Both the position numbers and the translations under genes were made by a program. Of a stretch of 64,000 bases of DNA, positions 42,629-51,610 are shown piece by piece. The first letter of the stretch is position 1, and every line of letters begins with the position of its first letter. This DNA is from Verrucomicrobiota bacterium. Lineage in GTDB: Bacteria; Verrucomicrobiota; Verrucomicrobiia; Chthoniobacterales; SZAS-18. The notes beneath the pieces were generated by a model. The model worked only from the letters and a program-made list of their open reading frames with translations, had not been told where the DNA came from and did no database searches. The stretch is taken from positions 10,590 through 74,589 of the forward strand of contig JAFEGM010000004.1 of assembly GCA_018240025.1 (NCBI GenBank), given 5' to 3'.

Positions 42629-43066
42629 TCAGTCGGGCGTGGCGGCCAGATCGAGCCGCGGCGCGGAGGCGGCCGTCCACGGATTGACCCGGAAATTCGA
42701 GGCCTCCAGCCCGCGCCGGAGGCGATCGCACAGGTGGCAGACCTGCCCGACGGCCAGTTGGTGGTGCTGGTCGGGGTAGAGGCTGAGGTTCTTCTGCGCC
42801 AGGGCGAACAGCCGGGCGGCCGGGCTCAGGCGGCCTTTCTGCAAATGCACGAAGGCTCCCGCGAGTTGAATGAGTCCCTTGTAGAAGAGCGCGTCGGGCT
42901 GGTCGCGGGAGGCCAGCCAGAGATCCTCCAGGACATCGTGCGCCTCGTAGTACTCCCGTGCATTGAAGAGGGCGAAGTAGCCGGCATAGCGGGGGTCGAG
43001 CACGACTTCATCGTTTTCCGCCGCCAACCCGGCCAGCAGCTTGGCCACGCGTTGGTTCTTCTTCAC
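42629..43066 (-). CDS. DUF309 domain protein
   Basis: A 145-residue protein. The DUF309 helical signature is visible: FNAREYYEAHDVLEDLWL (about residues 38-55), then DALFYKGLIQLAGAFVHLQKG, with the conserved EAHDVLE. The function of this family is unknown. A GTG start was chosen because no ATG exists before coding similarity ends; upstream in-frame sequence overlaps the divergent CNNM gene start. Confidence 0.75.
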   Translation of the reverse strand: MKKNQRVAKLLAGLAAENDEVVLDPRYAGYFALFNAREYYEAHDVLEDLWLASRDQPDALFYKGLIQLAGAFVHLQKGRLSPAARLFALAQKNLSLYPDQHHQLAVGQVCHLCDRLRRGLEASNFRVNPWTAASAPRLDLAATPD

Positions 43067-43183
43067 CGAGCCAGTCTCGGCGTCTGGATCCGTGCTGTCG
43101 AGTCTGCGGCCCGGCGGGTCGAGCCTGATGAGAAAGTCCGGTTCGACGATTTGCCCCGACCGCGGTAGGCTCGGCGCTTCCCG

Positions 43184-44446
43184 ATGCCCACTCTGACCCT
43201 CGCCATGCTCGGTGCGATCCTGGTGCTGGGGGCGCTTTCCGCCTTTTTTTCCGCCGCGGAGACCGCCATGTTCGCCCTGCGCGGAGCGCAGATCGATGCG
43301 ATCAAGGCCTCGCGCCCGCGGGACGCCGAACTGATCGCCGGCTTCCTGGCCCGCCCTCGGCAACTGCTGGGCATGCTGGTCCTGGCCGATGTGGCGGCCA
43401 ACATTCCCCTCTGCCTGCTCTGCCTGCTGCTGATGGAGGAGCAGATTCCCCGCTTGTTCGCCTGGGAAATGCCCCGCTGGGCGGCCGCGCCCATCCTCTT
43501 CGCCATCGTGATCGGCGCCTGCGACCTCGTGCCGAAGATGCTGGCTCTGCGCCGTCCCCTTCCCATCGCCAGCCTGGCGGTTGGCGTGCTGCATTTCGTC
43601 AAGCCCGTGCTGGCCCCGCTCGGCGACGCGCTGGAGCGGCTGAGCGAACGACTGAGCGACCGCTTCACGCCGCGACTGTGGCAGCAATCGGCCCCCCTGA
43701 CCGCAGAGGAGTTCGAAACGATGACCCAGCTGGCCGCGGAATCGGGGACGCTGCGCGGCAGCGAAGGTCCCATTCTGGCCGAGATCCTGAATCTCGGGCA
43801 CAAGACCGTGAAGGACGTGATGACCCCGCGGGTCGACGCCTTTGCTTTGCCTGACGACCTCGGCGTGGACGAGGTGGTCGCCCGTCTGCGCGGGGCCGGG
43901 CGGCGGTACGTGCCGGTTTATGGCGATACGCCGGACGACATTCTCGGCGTGCTCGATGCCCGCGAGTTTCTGCTTCAGCCGGCCGGGGAATCCTACGTCG
44001 AACGGCTGCTCCCGCCGTCCTTCGTGCCGGAAACGATGGGCGCATTGAACCTGCTCCAGTCATTCCTCAACCGGAAGCAGGGTCTGGCGCTCGTCGTGGA
44101 TGAGTTCGGCGGTTACGAAGGCGTGGTCACCCCGGCCGACCTGCTGGAGGAAGTCCTGCAGGACGCCATGCCGGGCGGCGAGGAGCCGCTCAAGATCGTG
44201 GAAGCGCCCGACGGCTCGATCAAGGCGAGCGGGCAGGCGCGGCTGGACGATCTATCCGAGCGCCTCGGCATCGAACTGGCGGCCGACGGGATCGACACCC
44301 TGAGCGGCCTGATCGTCCACCAACTCGGTCACGTCCCGCGCACCGGCGCCGAGTTGTCGCTCGGCGATGGTTGGAAGGCTCGCGTCGAACGCGCGTCGCG
44401 ACGGCGGGTGGAAGCAGTGCGTCTGGAACGGGAGGAAGCGGCATGA
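43184..44446 (+). CDS. CNNM/CorC/HlyC-type transporter protein
   Basis: A 420-residue protein. Residues about 1-190 are a DUF21 membrane domain (four helices, beginning LAMLGAILVLGALSAFFSAA with the conserved AExAxF-like ETAMFALR). A CBS-pair follows at about 205-335 (VKDVMTPRVDAFALPDDL, VDEVVARLRGAGRRYVPVYG, LALVVDEFGGYEGVVTPAD). A CorC/HlyC domain closes the protein (GSIKASGQARLDDLSERL). Related proteins move Mg2+ or act in Mg2+ efflux. The next gene is a shorter paralogue overlapping by ATGA. Confidence 0.9.
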   Translation: MPTLTLAMLGAILVLGALSAFFSAAETAMFALRGAQIDAIKASRPRDAELIAGFLARPRQLLGMLVLADVAANIPLCLLCLLLMEEQIPRLFAWEMPRWAAAPILFAIVIGACDLVPKMLALRRPLPIASLAVGVLHFVKPVLAPLGDALERLSERLSDRFTPRLWQQSAPLTAEEFETMTQLAAESGTLRGSEGPILAEILNLGHKTVKDVMTPRVDAFALPDDLGVDEVVARLRGAGRRYVPVYGDTPDDILGVLDAREFLLQPAGESYVERLLPPSFVPETMGALNLLQSFLNRKQGLALVVDEFGGYEGVVTPADLLEEVLQDAMPGGEEPLKIVEAPDGSIKASGQARLDDLSERLGIELAADGIDTLSGLIVHQLGHVPRTGAELSLGDGWKARVERASRRRVEAVRLEREEAA

Positions 44447-45432
44447 CGAAGTCTTTCCTGCTTCTGGCCGCGCTGCCGGCGTCGCTCCCGCTGGCCGGGC
44501 TCTGTCTGGCCATTTCCTTCCTCTTCACCGGCATCGAGGCCGGCTTGCTGGCGGTAAATCCCGCCCGCCTGCGCGCCCGAGCCCGGGCCGGCGAGGCGGC
44601 GGCGCAGCGCCTCGAGCGCCTACTGGAGCGCCCCGAACGGCTCTTCGCCACGGCACTGCTGGTGACGAATTTCATGGATCTTGCCGCCCTGGCGCTGGTC
44701 ACCGGCGTACTGGCGGCGGAATTCGGGCTGCAGGGCTATCTGCTCGCCCTCGTGCTCGCCTTTCCCGTGTATCTGCTGGGCGTCCGGCTGCTCCCGAAAG
44801 CGCTCTTCCGGCGCTTCCCGTTTCGCACCCTGGCCCTGCTCGCCGGGATGCTCGAGTGGGCCTCCGTGCTGGTTTCCCCGGTGCTGGCCCTCGGAGGCTG
44901 GCTCTCCCGCCGGCTCGGGCTGGGCAGCGCCTTCAACCCGCTGCGTCTGTCCATCGCCCGCGAGCAGTTCGCCTCGCTGCTCACTTCCGACTCCTCCAGT
45001 CTCAGCCCGCGGCAGCGGGAAATGGCGTTGCACGCGCTCGGCTTCCGCCGGGTGCAGGTCGGCACCCTATCCCGTACGCTGCCCGACCCGCTCGAGCTCC
45101 GAGCCGACGCCACCCTGAGCGAGTTGCTGGCGCAGGTGCCGGCCGGAGCCGAAGTCGTGCAGCTGCGCCGGCCCGGCACGACCGAGCCGGCCGCGCTCGA
45201 GCGGCTCAGCGATCTGGTCCTCGGCCGCAATCCCGACTCGCGGGTGGGCGATCTGCCCGCTCCGCTCGAAGTGGCCGCGGCCGATCCGGCCCACCGCGTA
45301 CTGCGCCAACTGCGCGCCGAGCGCCGCGAAGCCGCGCTCGTGCGGCTGCCCGAAGGCGGCCTGAGGGTGATCCTGGCCGACGACCTGGCTTTCGCGCTCC
45401 TGGCCGGAGCGCGCGGACGGTCCGCCCGCTGA
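44443..45432 (+). CDS. DUF21-domain protein, paralogue of CNNM/CorC
   Basis: A 329-residue protein with a DUF21 membrane domain (LAGLCLAISFLFTGIEAGLL, FATALLVTNFMDLAALAL, LALVLAFPVYLLGVRLLP). The C-terminal half is a degenerate CBS-like region (LRADATLSELLAQVPAGA, DPAHRVLRQLRAERREAALV) and the CorC/HlyC domain of its neighbour is missing. A good Shine-Dalgarno (GGAGG) precedes the ATG, which overlaps the previous stop. The two probably assemble as a heterodimer; the shortened form may be regulatory. Confidence 0.8.
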   Translation: MTKSFLLLAALPASLPLAGLCLAISFLFTGIEAGLLAVNPARLRARARAGEAAAQRLERLLERPERLFATALLVTNFMDLAALALVTGVLAAEFGLQGYLLALVLAFPVYLLGVRLLPKALFRRFPFRTLALLAGMLEWASVLVSPVLALGGWLSRRLGLGSAFNPLRLSIAREQFASLLTSDSSSLSPRQREMALHALGFRRVQVGTLSRTLPDPLELRADATLSELLAQVPAGAEVVQLRRPGTTEPAALERLSDLVLGRNPDSRVGDLPAPLEVAAADPAHRVLRQLRAERREAALVRLPEGGLRVILADDLAFALLAGARGRSAR

Positions 45433-45438
45433 GCCGAT

Positions 45439-45843
45439 TCAGCGGCGACCGCCCTGAGGTACCACGATCTCCCGATCGCGGTGCAGCAGGATGACCTGTC
45501 CGTCTTCGATGCGTTTGACGGTCACGGCTTCGTTGCCCACGGGAATGCGGTCACCGACTCCCCGGTCCTTCCCGTTGATGATCGCGATCGGGGGGTTGCC
45601 GAGCAGAATGGCCGAGATCTTGAACTGCTCGGCCCGGATCTCGGTGAATGTCGGGGTCGCGACCGATTCCACCTTTTTGGTGTGGCCGATCGGCAGGAAA
45701 GGACTGCGCCGGATGCCTTCCCGGGAGAAGGACGAACGGTTGGTGAGCTTGATGTCGGCCGCCGAAGACGGAGCCGCCGGGGTTTGCGCACCCAGCGAGG
45801 CGGTGAGGCAGACGCCGGAGATGAGAAGGGCGAGAGACTTCAT
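45439..45843 (-). CDS. PilP-like secreted protein
   Basis: A 134-residue protein with a signal peptide (MKSLALLISGVCLTASLGAQ). The C-terminal half is a small beta domain (QFKISAILLGNPPIAIINGK, RIPVGNEAVTVKRIEDGQV) like the PilP/GspC homology region, which links the inner-membrane complex to the secretin. It is last in the pilMNO-like operon, two bases beyond pilO. It lacks the lipobox of classical PilP. Confidence 0.65.
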   Translation of the reverse strand: MKSLALLISGVCLTASLGAQTPAAPSSAADIKLTNRSSFSREGIRRSPFLPIGHTKKVESVATPTFTEIRAEQFKISAILLGNPPIAIINGKDRGVGDRIPVGNEAVTVKRIEDGQVILLHRDREIVVPQGGRR

Positions 45844-45844
45844 G

Positions 45845-46432
45845 CTATTGGGCCTTCAGGATGGAGTGCACTTCGAAGGTGCAGGAGACCAATTCGGGAT
45901 TCTCGCGCATCGCGATGGTCAGCGAGGTGATCTCGGTCATGACCTCTTCGTTCTCGAGCCCCGTGAGAGCGATCGCCAAGGTAAAGAAGTCCGCGTTCGG
46001 GATCTGCATCTGCCAGTTCGAGATGACGAACTTCTTGTCGAATTCGCGATCCCCGGAGGAATCGTTGCCCTTGTTCACCACGGAAACGGAGTCCTTGGGG
46101 AACCCTTGTCGGGTAAAGAACCCCTTCACCCGGGGCGGATACCAGGCGACTGGGGCGCCGTCGGGGATGAAAGCCTGCGCCTGAGCGATGAGCCCGGACG
46201 CCGCGGCCGCCTTCGTCTTCAGATCGCCCAGTCCGCGCAGCCGGACGTTGGCCTCGGCAATCTTCTTTTCCAGGGAGGCCGATTCGGTCTTGGCGCGACC
46301 TACGCTCACCTGCAAGGGTTTGAGCAGAAACTCGAAGTATCCGTAGATGACGAAGCAAAGCAGCAGAAAACTCAAAAAGATCTTCTGTTGCTGATCCTTG
46401 TTCAGCGTGATCTTGGGAAGCTGGAAGCTCAT
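45845..46432 (-). CDS. pilO: PilO-like inner membrane assembly protein
   Basis: A 195-residue protein with one N-terminal membrane helix (IFLSFLLLCFVIYGYFEFLL) preceded by a short cytoplasmic part. A coiled-coil segment (TESASLEKKIAEANVRLRGL) and a ferredoxin-like periplasmic domain (TEITSLTIAMRENPELVSC) complete the PilO/GspM-like plan. Function in type IV pilus or related secretion inner-membrane platforms. Sequence similarity is low, and the call rests on topology and operon position. Confidence 0.7.
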   Translation of the reverse strand: MSFQLPKITLNKDQQQKIFLSFLLLCFVIYGYFEFLLKPLQVSVGRAKTESASLEKKIAEANVRLRGLGDLKTKAAAASGLIAQAQAFIPDGAPVAWYPPRVKGFFTRQGFPKDSVSVVNKGNDSSGDREFDKKFVISNWQMQIPNADFFTLAIALTGLENEEVMTEITSLTIAMRENPELVSCTFEVHSILKAQ

Positions 46433-46444
46433 GGGGCAAAAAGG

Positions 46445-47104
46445 CTAGCGGGTGCCGCGGCGGGGAGTGGGCGTCGGCGTGGGGGCAGGCGGCTCCGGCG
46501 GATGCGGCTTCACGAATTCGATCCGCAACGAAAAGCGAGCCGTGGGCAGATCCTTGTCGTCGACCTTGGCTGTGCCCCCTGATTCGTCCAGCGTGCGGAA
46601 ATTGACGCTGACGCGCTCGAAGCACTTCCCGATCCCCGCGATCAGCGTGTTGCGGAACTTCTCCGCCGCGGCGCGCGGTTCAGCGCCGGCCGCCAAGCCA
46701 TCGAGTGTGACCGAGATCGAGTTCGACTTGCGGATGTTCACTCCACTGAGGCTCACGATCTGCACTTCCGGCGGGACGTTCCGCGTCAGGCACTCGAGGA
46801 AGGGCCCCCAATAGAAGCGGTTTTCGATGCGGTAACTCAGCAGCGTCGACTGGGCGATGGTCGTACGCGCCTCGGTCTCCGCCTGGGCGATGCCGCTGAT
46901 CTCCTTCTCCTTCTTCGACCACTGCGCGCGCAGATCGTCGCGCTGGCCGAAGGCCGACTGCGAGGAGATGTATTCGTAGACGTAATAGACGACGAAGAAC
47001 GCCACGATGCTGGCGATCAGGTACGTTCCGAGTTTCAGTGGATCGAGCTGCTTTTGGCGCTCGAGCTTCTGCTGCTCGTGGAGGAGATTGATCGTGAGAG
47101 CCAC
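46445..47104 (-). CDS. pilN: PilN-like inner membrane assembly protein
   Basis: A 219-residue protein. A short cytoplasmic N-terminus begins ALTINLLHEQQKLERQK, which matches the PilN motif (INLLPxR-like) that docks into PilM. One membrane helix follows (LIASIVAFFVVYYVYEYI), then a coiled coil and a periplasmic beta domain (EVQIVSLSGVNIRKSNSISV). The C-terminus is proline-rich (PPEPPAPTPTPTPRRG). It lies between pilM (21-bp gap) and pilO. Confidence 0.8.
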   Translation of the reverse strand: MALTINLLHEQQKLERQKQLDPLKLGTYLIASIVAFFVVYYVYEYISSQSAFGQRDDLRAQWSKKEKEISGIAQAETEARTTIAQSTLLSYRIENRFYWGPFLECLTRNVPPEVQIVSLSGVNIRKSNSISVTLDGLAAGAEPRAAAEKFRNTLIAGIGKCFERVSVNFRTLDESGGTAKVDDKDLPTARFSLRIEFVKPHPPEPPAPTPTPTPRRGTR

Positions 47105-47125
47105 GGGATCGGGAGTTGGAAAGGG

Positions 47126-48199
47126 TCAAATGCCTTCGCGGAGGACTTCCAGCGCGGCGCCGCAGGCCGCATTCAACTGGTGTTGGTCGATCTGGAACGC
47201 GTCGCGTTTCGACTTGGGCAGCGCCATTTCGCAGCGCTCGAACGGGTCCCAAAGCTCGCAGGGTATGTCCAGTTCGTCGCTCAGGATTTGCAGCGGCAGA
47301 TCCGCCCGAACGAGGGCGCCGCTGAGGTGCACGCGGCGGATTTCCTGATCGCGCTGGCCCTCGAAGAATCCGATCGAACTGCGTAACTGGTAAGCGAGCG
47401 AGGACAGCGAAGCACGGCCCGCCTCGGTCAGACCAGGGTCCCCCTTCTCGATGAGCGTGATGGCCGCTTGGCGGTCGATGGCCCCGTCGCCCGAGATGGC
47501 GTCGACGAAGTGCCGCCCTCCGTATTCCACCACCCGGACCAGCACCAGCTCCCGTTTGAAGCCGACCAGCACGACCGTCTCGTCGTTGCCGATGTCCACC
47601 AGCATGAAGGCCTCGTTGTTGAAGAGTTCGGGCTTGGCGAATTCGAAGGCGTTAAACGTCGCCAGCGGGGTGACCTGCAGGCGATTGAGGTCGATTTTGT
47701 TCTTTTCGAAGGCTGCACTGATCGACAGCACGTCGGTGCGGGGCAACCCGGCCACGATGTACTTGAGATACTTGTCCGGGGGCGGGGTGTTGAGGGCCTC
47801 CTCACCCTCCTTCGCCTCGGTCGGCTTGGGCGGCTCGCCGAGCAGGTAGTCGCAATCCAGGACGTATTCTTTGCAGTCCTGATTGAGCAGCGTCATGTCG
47901 TTGAACTTCAGCGCGTCGCGCAGCAGCTTCGGCGGCGTGGGCGGCTGCTCGATGACCCGGACGATGGCCTTCGGATGCGAGACCGCGGCCGCATAGCCTT
48001 TGGCGGACCCTCCCAGATCGCTCAGCAGCAGCTTCAGGTGGTGGGCCATCTGTTCGGGCGTGTGAGGCCCGCTGCCGATCTGGCGGATGGCGTAGCTATT
48101 GAGGTGGAATCGGTTGGCGGCCTTTTTTTGCAGGGTCACAGCCTTCAGGCTGTGCTGACCGAGGTCGATTCCGATGGCGGTGCTGATCGCTTTTGGCAT
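47126..48199 (-). CDS. pilM: PilM-like actin-fold ATPase
   Basis: A 357-residue actin-fold protein of the PilM/FtsA type. The phosphate-1 motif is AIGIDLGQHSLKAVTLQ at about residues 8-25, and a second nucleotide motif is FMLVDIGNDETVVLVGFKRE. The C-terminal half has SLSSLAYQLRSSIGFFEGQ, the region that carries the helix pair typical of PilM. It binds the N-terminus of PilN in type IV pilus systems. First gene of the operon; no ATPase PilB/T or secretin PilQ gene is found nearby. Confidence 0.85.
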   Translation of the reverse strand: MPKAISTAIGIDLGQHSLKAVTLQKKAANRFHLNSYAIRQIGSGPHTPEQMAHHLKLLLSDLGGSAKGYAAAVSHPKAIVRVIEQPPTPPKLLRDALKFNDMTLLNQDCKEYVLDCDYLLGEPPKPTEAKEGEEALNTPPPDKYLKYIVAGLPRTDVLSISAAFEKNKIDLNRLQVTPLATFNAFEFAKPELFNNEAFMLVDIGNDETVVLVGFKRELVLVRVVEYGGRHFVDAISGDGAIDRQAAITLIEKGDPGLTEAGRASLSSLAYQLRSSIGFFEGQRDQEIRRVHLSGALVRADLPLQILSDELDIPCELWDPFERCEMALPKSKRDAFQIDQHQLNAACGAALEVLREGI

Positions 48200-48408
48200 G
48201 GGAGATAGGCGCGAACGACAACGAGCTGCCGCAGCTCTCACCTCTTCTAGCGGAGCGAAATTGGAAAGCAACCACGGCGAGTGGTGGGTTGCAGGTGGGC
48301 AGCAGGCGGAATGCCGTGCTTTTGGGGAATCGCTCCCGGGTCGGGGCGATTTTGGGAATGGCATTGTGGAAAGCGGCTTTTCGCCTTTCTTCCGGCATCC
48401 GCATTCAC

Positions 48409-48828
48409 ATGCCGCGCTTCCTATCCGTACCCCTCGCCCTGCTCGCCCTGGCCCTCGGCGCCTGCTCCACCCCGCTGTACTACGACGATCCGCCTCCGCG
48501 GTTCAACACGTATGGCCGCGGAGACAATCCGCCGCCTCCGGCCTACGCGCCGCCGATCGACCAGCCGCCCGGGGCGGGATCGCGCAGCCCGGCTTCTCCG
48601 CCGATCGCCTCCGACGTGGTCCCGGAACCGCCGCAGCCCGCGGTGCCCCGCGTCACACCGCCGCCGGCCCCGCCGCAGCAGCTGCCGAGCGGTACGCCGG
48701 TGGCCGGCAAGCCGGGTTTTGTGACCAGCCCCTACGCCCCGCGCGCCGGCTACGTCGACACCCGCGGCTTCTCGCCCGGCGAGCAGGTCAAGTGTCCTTA
48801 CTCGGGGAAGATTTTCCTTGTTCCGTAA
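48409..48828 (+). CDS. small proline-rich lipoprotein, copy 1
   Basis: A 139-residue lipoprotein (signal peptide FLSVPLALLALALGAC; upstream in-frame start ignored because it overlaps the divergent pilM start). The middle is proline-rich and disordered. The C-terminal 40 residues are a compact motif: GKPGFVTSPYAP, YVDTRGFSPGEQVKCP and SGKIFLVP. The same motif ends the next gene. It has a cysteine (VKCPYSG) that copy 2 lacks. Function unknown, cell envelope. Confidence 0.7.
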   Translation: MPRFLSVPLALLALALGACSTPLYYDDPPPRFNTYGRGDNPPPPAYAPPIDQPPGAGSRSPASPPIASDVVPEPPQPAVPRVTPPPAPPQQLPSGTPVAGKPGFVTSPYAPRAGYVDTRGFSPGEQVKCPYSGKIFLVP

Positions 48829-48861
48829 CCGCCTTCAACGCCACGCTCTCCCTTCCTAGCC

Positions 48862-49200
48862 ATGTCACGCCTCCTCCTCGTTCCCGTCGTCGCCGCCTTT
48901 GCGGCGCTTGGCATCGCTTCCTGCAACTCCACCGACCGCCCGGTGCAGCGCCCTGTGCAGGAGGCTCTTCCGACGCCCAAGCCCTCGCCCACGCCGACGC
49001 CGACGCCGGCCCTCACTGCGCCGTCCGTGACCCCTCCTCCGGTGCAGTCGACCGGCGACGTGAAGTACGCCAAGCCCGCTCCGGGCAAGCCTGGTTTCGT
49101 GACCCTGCCGGGCAATCCGGCCCTGATCGACGTCCGCGGCCTCTCCCCAGGTGAGCAGGCCAAGGATCCGGTGACCGGTCAGCTCTTCCTCGTGCCCTGA
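48862..49200 (+). CDS. small proline-rich lipoprotein, copy 2
   Basis: A 112-residue paralogue of the preceding gene, 33 bp downstream. It has its own lipobox (LGIASC), a PTPTPTPALT-type linker and the C-terminal motif GKPGFVTLPGNP, LIDVRGLSPGEQAKDP, QLFLVP. Copy 1's cysteine is aspartate here. The spacing suggests a tandem duplication and co-transcription, probably also with tyrA, which starts 8 bp later. Function unknown. Confidence 0.7.
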   Translation: MSRLLLVPVVAAFAALGIASCNSTDRPVQRPVQEALPTPKPSPTPTPTPALTAPSVTPPPVQSTGDVKYAKPAPGKPGFVTLPGNPALIDVRGLSPGEQAKDPVTGQLFLVP

Positions 49201-49208
49201 CGACCGCG

Positions 49209-50054
49209 GTGGCGCTGCCGCTGCAAACGCTCGCTGTCGCGGGCCCCGGTCTGATCGGTGGCTCGCTTGCACTGGCTGCGCGTCTGGCCGGTCTCACGGT
49301 CGTGGTTTGGAGCCACGATCCGGAGGAGGTCGAACTCGTGCGCGCGGCCGGGTTCGTCGCCTCGCCAGACCCCGCCATCCTGGCGGAGGCTGATGCCGTG
49401 GCGCTCTGTACACCGCCGCCGACGCTCACGACCGTGGCTGATCGAATCGGCCCCTATCTTTCGCCCGCCGCGTCCGTGACGGAGGTGGCCAGTGTGAAAG
49501 GAGGGATCGAGTCGGCCCTGCGCCAGCGCTTCGGCGCACGCTACGTCAGCTCCCACCCAATGGCCGGGACCGCCCGGGCCGGCTTTGGCGCAGCCCAAAC
49601 CGATCTGTTCCATGGCCGGCGCTGCCTGCTGCTCCCGGGCGGCGCCCCCGAGCACGAGGAACGTATCGGACGGCTCTGGCGGACCGTGGGCGGCGAACTC
49701 CTGTCTCTGCCCGCCGGTCGGCACGATGCGACGGTGGCCCGCATCAGTCACCTGCCGGTGCTGATCGCCACCGCCATGGTGCACACCGCCGGCCGGCAGC
49801 CCGATTGTCTGGCCGCCAGCGGGCCCGGGTTCCTCGACACCACCCGCATCGCCAGCGGGCCCCCGCCCCTCTGGCGGAGCATTCTCACCGCCAACCGCGC
49901 TGCCGTACAGGCGGCGCTGGCCGACTTTTCCGCGGAGCTGGAGGCGCTTCGTGGCGCCCTGGCCGAGCCCGATGGCGGCGAGCGGCTCGAGCAACTGCTC
50001 GCCCGGGCCTCATCCCTCCGATCCGACCTGACGCCGGGGTCGGCCAAATCTTAG
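49209..50054 (+). CDS. tyrA: prephenate dehydrogenase
   Basis: A 281-residue enzyme of tyrosine synthesis: NAD(P)-dependent oxidative decarboxylation of prephenate or arogenate. The dinucleotide motif is VAGPGLIGGSLALAARLAG at the N-terminus, then SVTEVASVKGG and SSHPMAGTARAGF with the conserved His-Pro-Met-Ala-Gly, and ISHLPVLIATAMVH. No ACT regulatory domain is present. The start is a GTG. It precedes aroA by 38 bp. Confidence 0.9.
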   Translation: MALPLQTLAVAGPGLIGGSLALAARLAGLTVVVWSHDPEEVELVRAAGFVASPDPAILAEADAVALCTPPPTLTTVADRIGPYLSPAASVTEVASVKGGIESALRQRFGARYVSSHPMAGTARAGFGAAQTDLFHGRRCLLLPGGAPEHEERIGRLWRTVGGELLSLPAGRHDATVARISHLPVLIATAMVHTAGRQPDCLAASGPGFLDTTRIASGPPPLWRSILTANRAAVQAALADFSAELEALRGALAEPDGGERLEQLLARASSLRSDLTPGSAKS

Positions 50055-50092
50055 CTGGCGTTTTTCGTCGTCTTCGCCACCCTCCGCCCGCC

Positions 50093-51457
50093 ATGGCTTC
50101 TCTTCGCGTTCGCAAAGCTCCGCGCATTTCCGCGGAGATTCGTGTGCCCGGAGATAAGAGCATCTCGCACCGCGCGGTCATGCTGGCCTCGCTCAGCAAC
50201 GGCACCTGCGTGCTGCGCGGCTTCCTGCCCGGCGAGGATTGTCTGGCCACGGTCAATGCCTTGCGGGCGCTCGGCGTGGACATCGAGCAGCCGGAGCCGA
50301 CCACCCTGATCGTCCGCGGCGCGCGCCGCAAACTCGCGCCCGCCGGCAAGCCCATCGACTGCGGCAACTCCGGCACGACCATGCGTCTGCTGGCCGGATT
50401 GCTGGCCGGGCAGGAATTTACGACCACCCTGGTGGGCGATCCCTCGCTTTCTCGCCGGCCCATGCGCCGGGTCATCGAGCCCCTGACCCTCATGGGTGGC
50501 CGACTCCTCGCGCACGGAGAGAAGGACGCGCCGCCGCTCGAGATCGTCGGGCAGCCGCTGCGGGGCACGGAATACCGGCTCCCCATCGCCAGCGCCCAGA
50601 TCAAGAGCTGCGTGCTGCTGGCCGGCCTTTTCGCCGAGGGGCGGACCACGGTCATCGAGAGTGCCCCCAGTCGGGATCACACCGAGCGGTTGCTGGATTA
50701 CTTCCTCGTCCCCTTGCAGCGCGAGATGGTCGATGTGGACGGCAAACGCGAGTCGCGCCTGACCATCGAAGGCGGTGCCATGCCGGAGTCGCGCGACTTC
50801 AATATCCCCGGTGACATCTCGGGGGCCGCCTTCTGGCTGGCTGCCGCTGCGGCTCAGCCAGGCGCCCACCTGCTGGTGAAGGACGTGGGGCTGAACGACA
50901 CCCGCACGGGGATCCTCAGCGTTCTGCTCCGCATGGGCGCACGCGTCCGCGAGGTGGTCGAGAGCATCGACCAGATCGAACGCATCGGCAGCATCGAGAT
51001 CGCGGGCGGCGAACTGCGTGGCACGGTCATCGAAGGCGGGGAAATCCCCAACGTGATCGACGAACTGCCCATCATCGCGGTGCTCGGCGCGCTGGCCGAG
51101 GGAGAGACGATCATCCGCGACGCCGCCGAGCTGCGGGTCAAGGAAACCGACCGTCTGGCCGCGCTGGCTGCCAACCTCCGCGCCATGGGTGGTGAGGTGG
51201 AAGAGCAGCCGGATGGCCTCGTCATCCAGGGAGGTCGGCCGCTGAAGGGCGCCACGCTGCCGAGTTTCGGCGATCACCGCATCGCCATGGCCTTCGCCAT
51301 CGCCGGCCTCTTTGCGAGCGGCGAAACCGTGATCGAAGACACCGACTGCATCGCCACCTCCTATCCGGGCTTCGAGGAGACGCTGCAGCGCGTGCTCGAA
51401 CTCTCCGTCGAAGGCGAGGCCCCGACGCCCGTGATTTCCACGGCCCCGCCGACGTAG
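50093..51457 (+). CDS. aroA: EPSP synthase (3-phosphoshikimate 1-carboxyvinyltransferase)
   Basis: A 454-residue shikimate-pathway enzyme. Motifs are VPGDKSISHRAVMLASLSNG (PEP and shikimate-3-phosphate binding), CGNSGTTMRLLAGLLAGQ, SLSRRPMRRVIEPL, and ELRVKETDRLAALAANLRAM. FGDHRIAMAFAIAGL near the C-terminus is the second diagnostic sequence. It works with tyrA upstream in aromatic amino acid synthesis; aroA-cmk adjacency is a common bacterial arrangement. Confidence 0.96.
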   Translation: MASLRVRKAPRISAEIRVPGDKSISHRAVMLASLSNGTCVLRGFLPGEDCLATVNALRALGVDIEQPEPTTLIVRGARRKLAPAGKPIDCGNSGTTMRLLAGLLAGQEFTTTLVGDPSLSRRPMRRVIEPLTLMGGRLLAHGEKDAPPLEIVGQPLRGTEYRLPIASAQIKSCVLLAGLFAEGRTTVIESAPSRDHTERLLDYFLVPLQREMVDVDGKRESRLTIEGGAMPESRDFNIPGDISGAAFWLAAAAAQPGAHLLVKDVGLNDTRTGILSVLLRMGARVREVVESIDQIERIGSIEIAGGELRGTVIEGGEIPNVIDELPIIAVLGALAEGETIIRDAAELRVKETDRLAALAANLRAMGGEVEEQPDGLVIQGGRPLKGATLPSFGDHRIAMAFAIAGLFASGETVIEDTDCIATSYPGFEETLQRVLELSVEGEAPTPVISTAPPT

Positions 51458-51610
51458 GCGCGGGTGGACCCGGCCCGCCTTCGGAAGGGGGAGGGATTTC
51501 ACGAGAAACCGGTTTCGAGTTGCGAGTTCTCTCCGAGGCTGCCCTGTTGCGGGAAGCGCCCGAGGGGAGACCTCGTGGCCTTCGGTTTCGACCACGCCTC
51601 TCGTCCCCCA

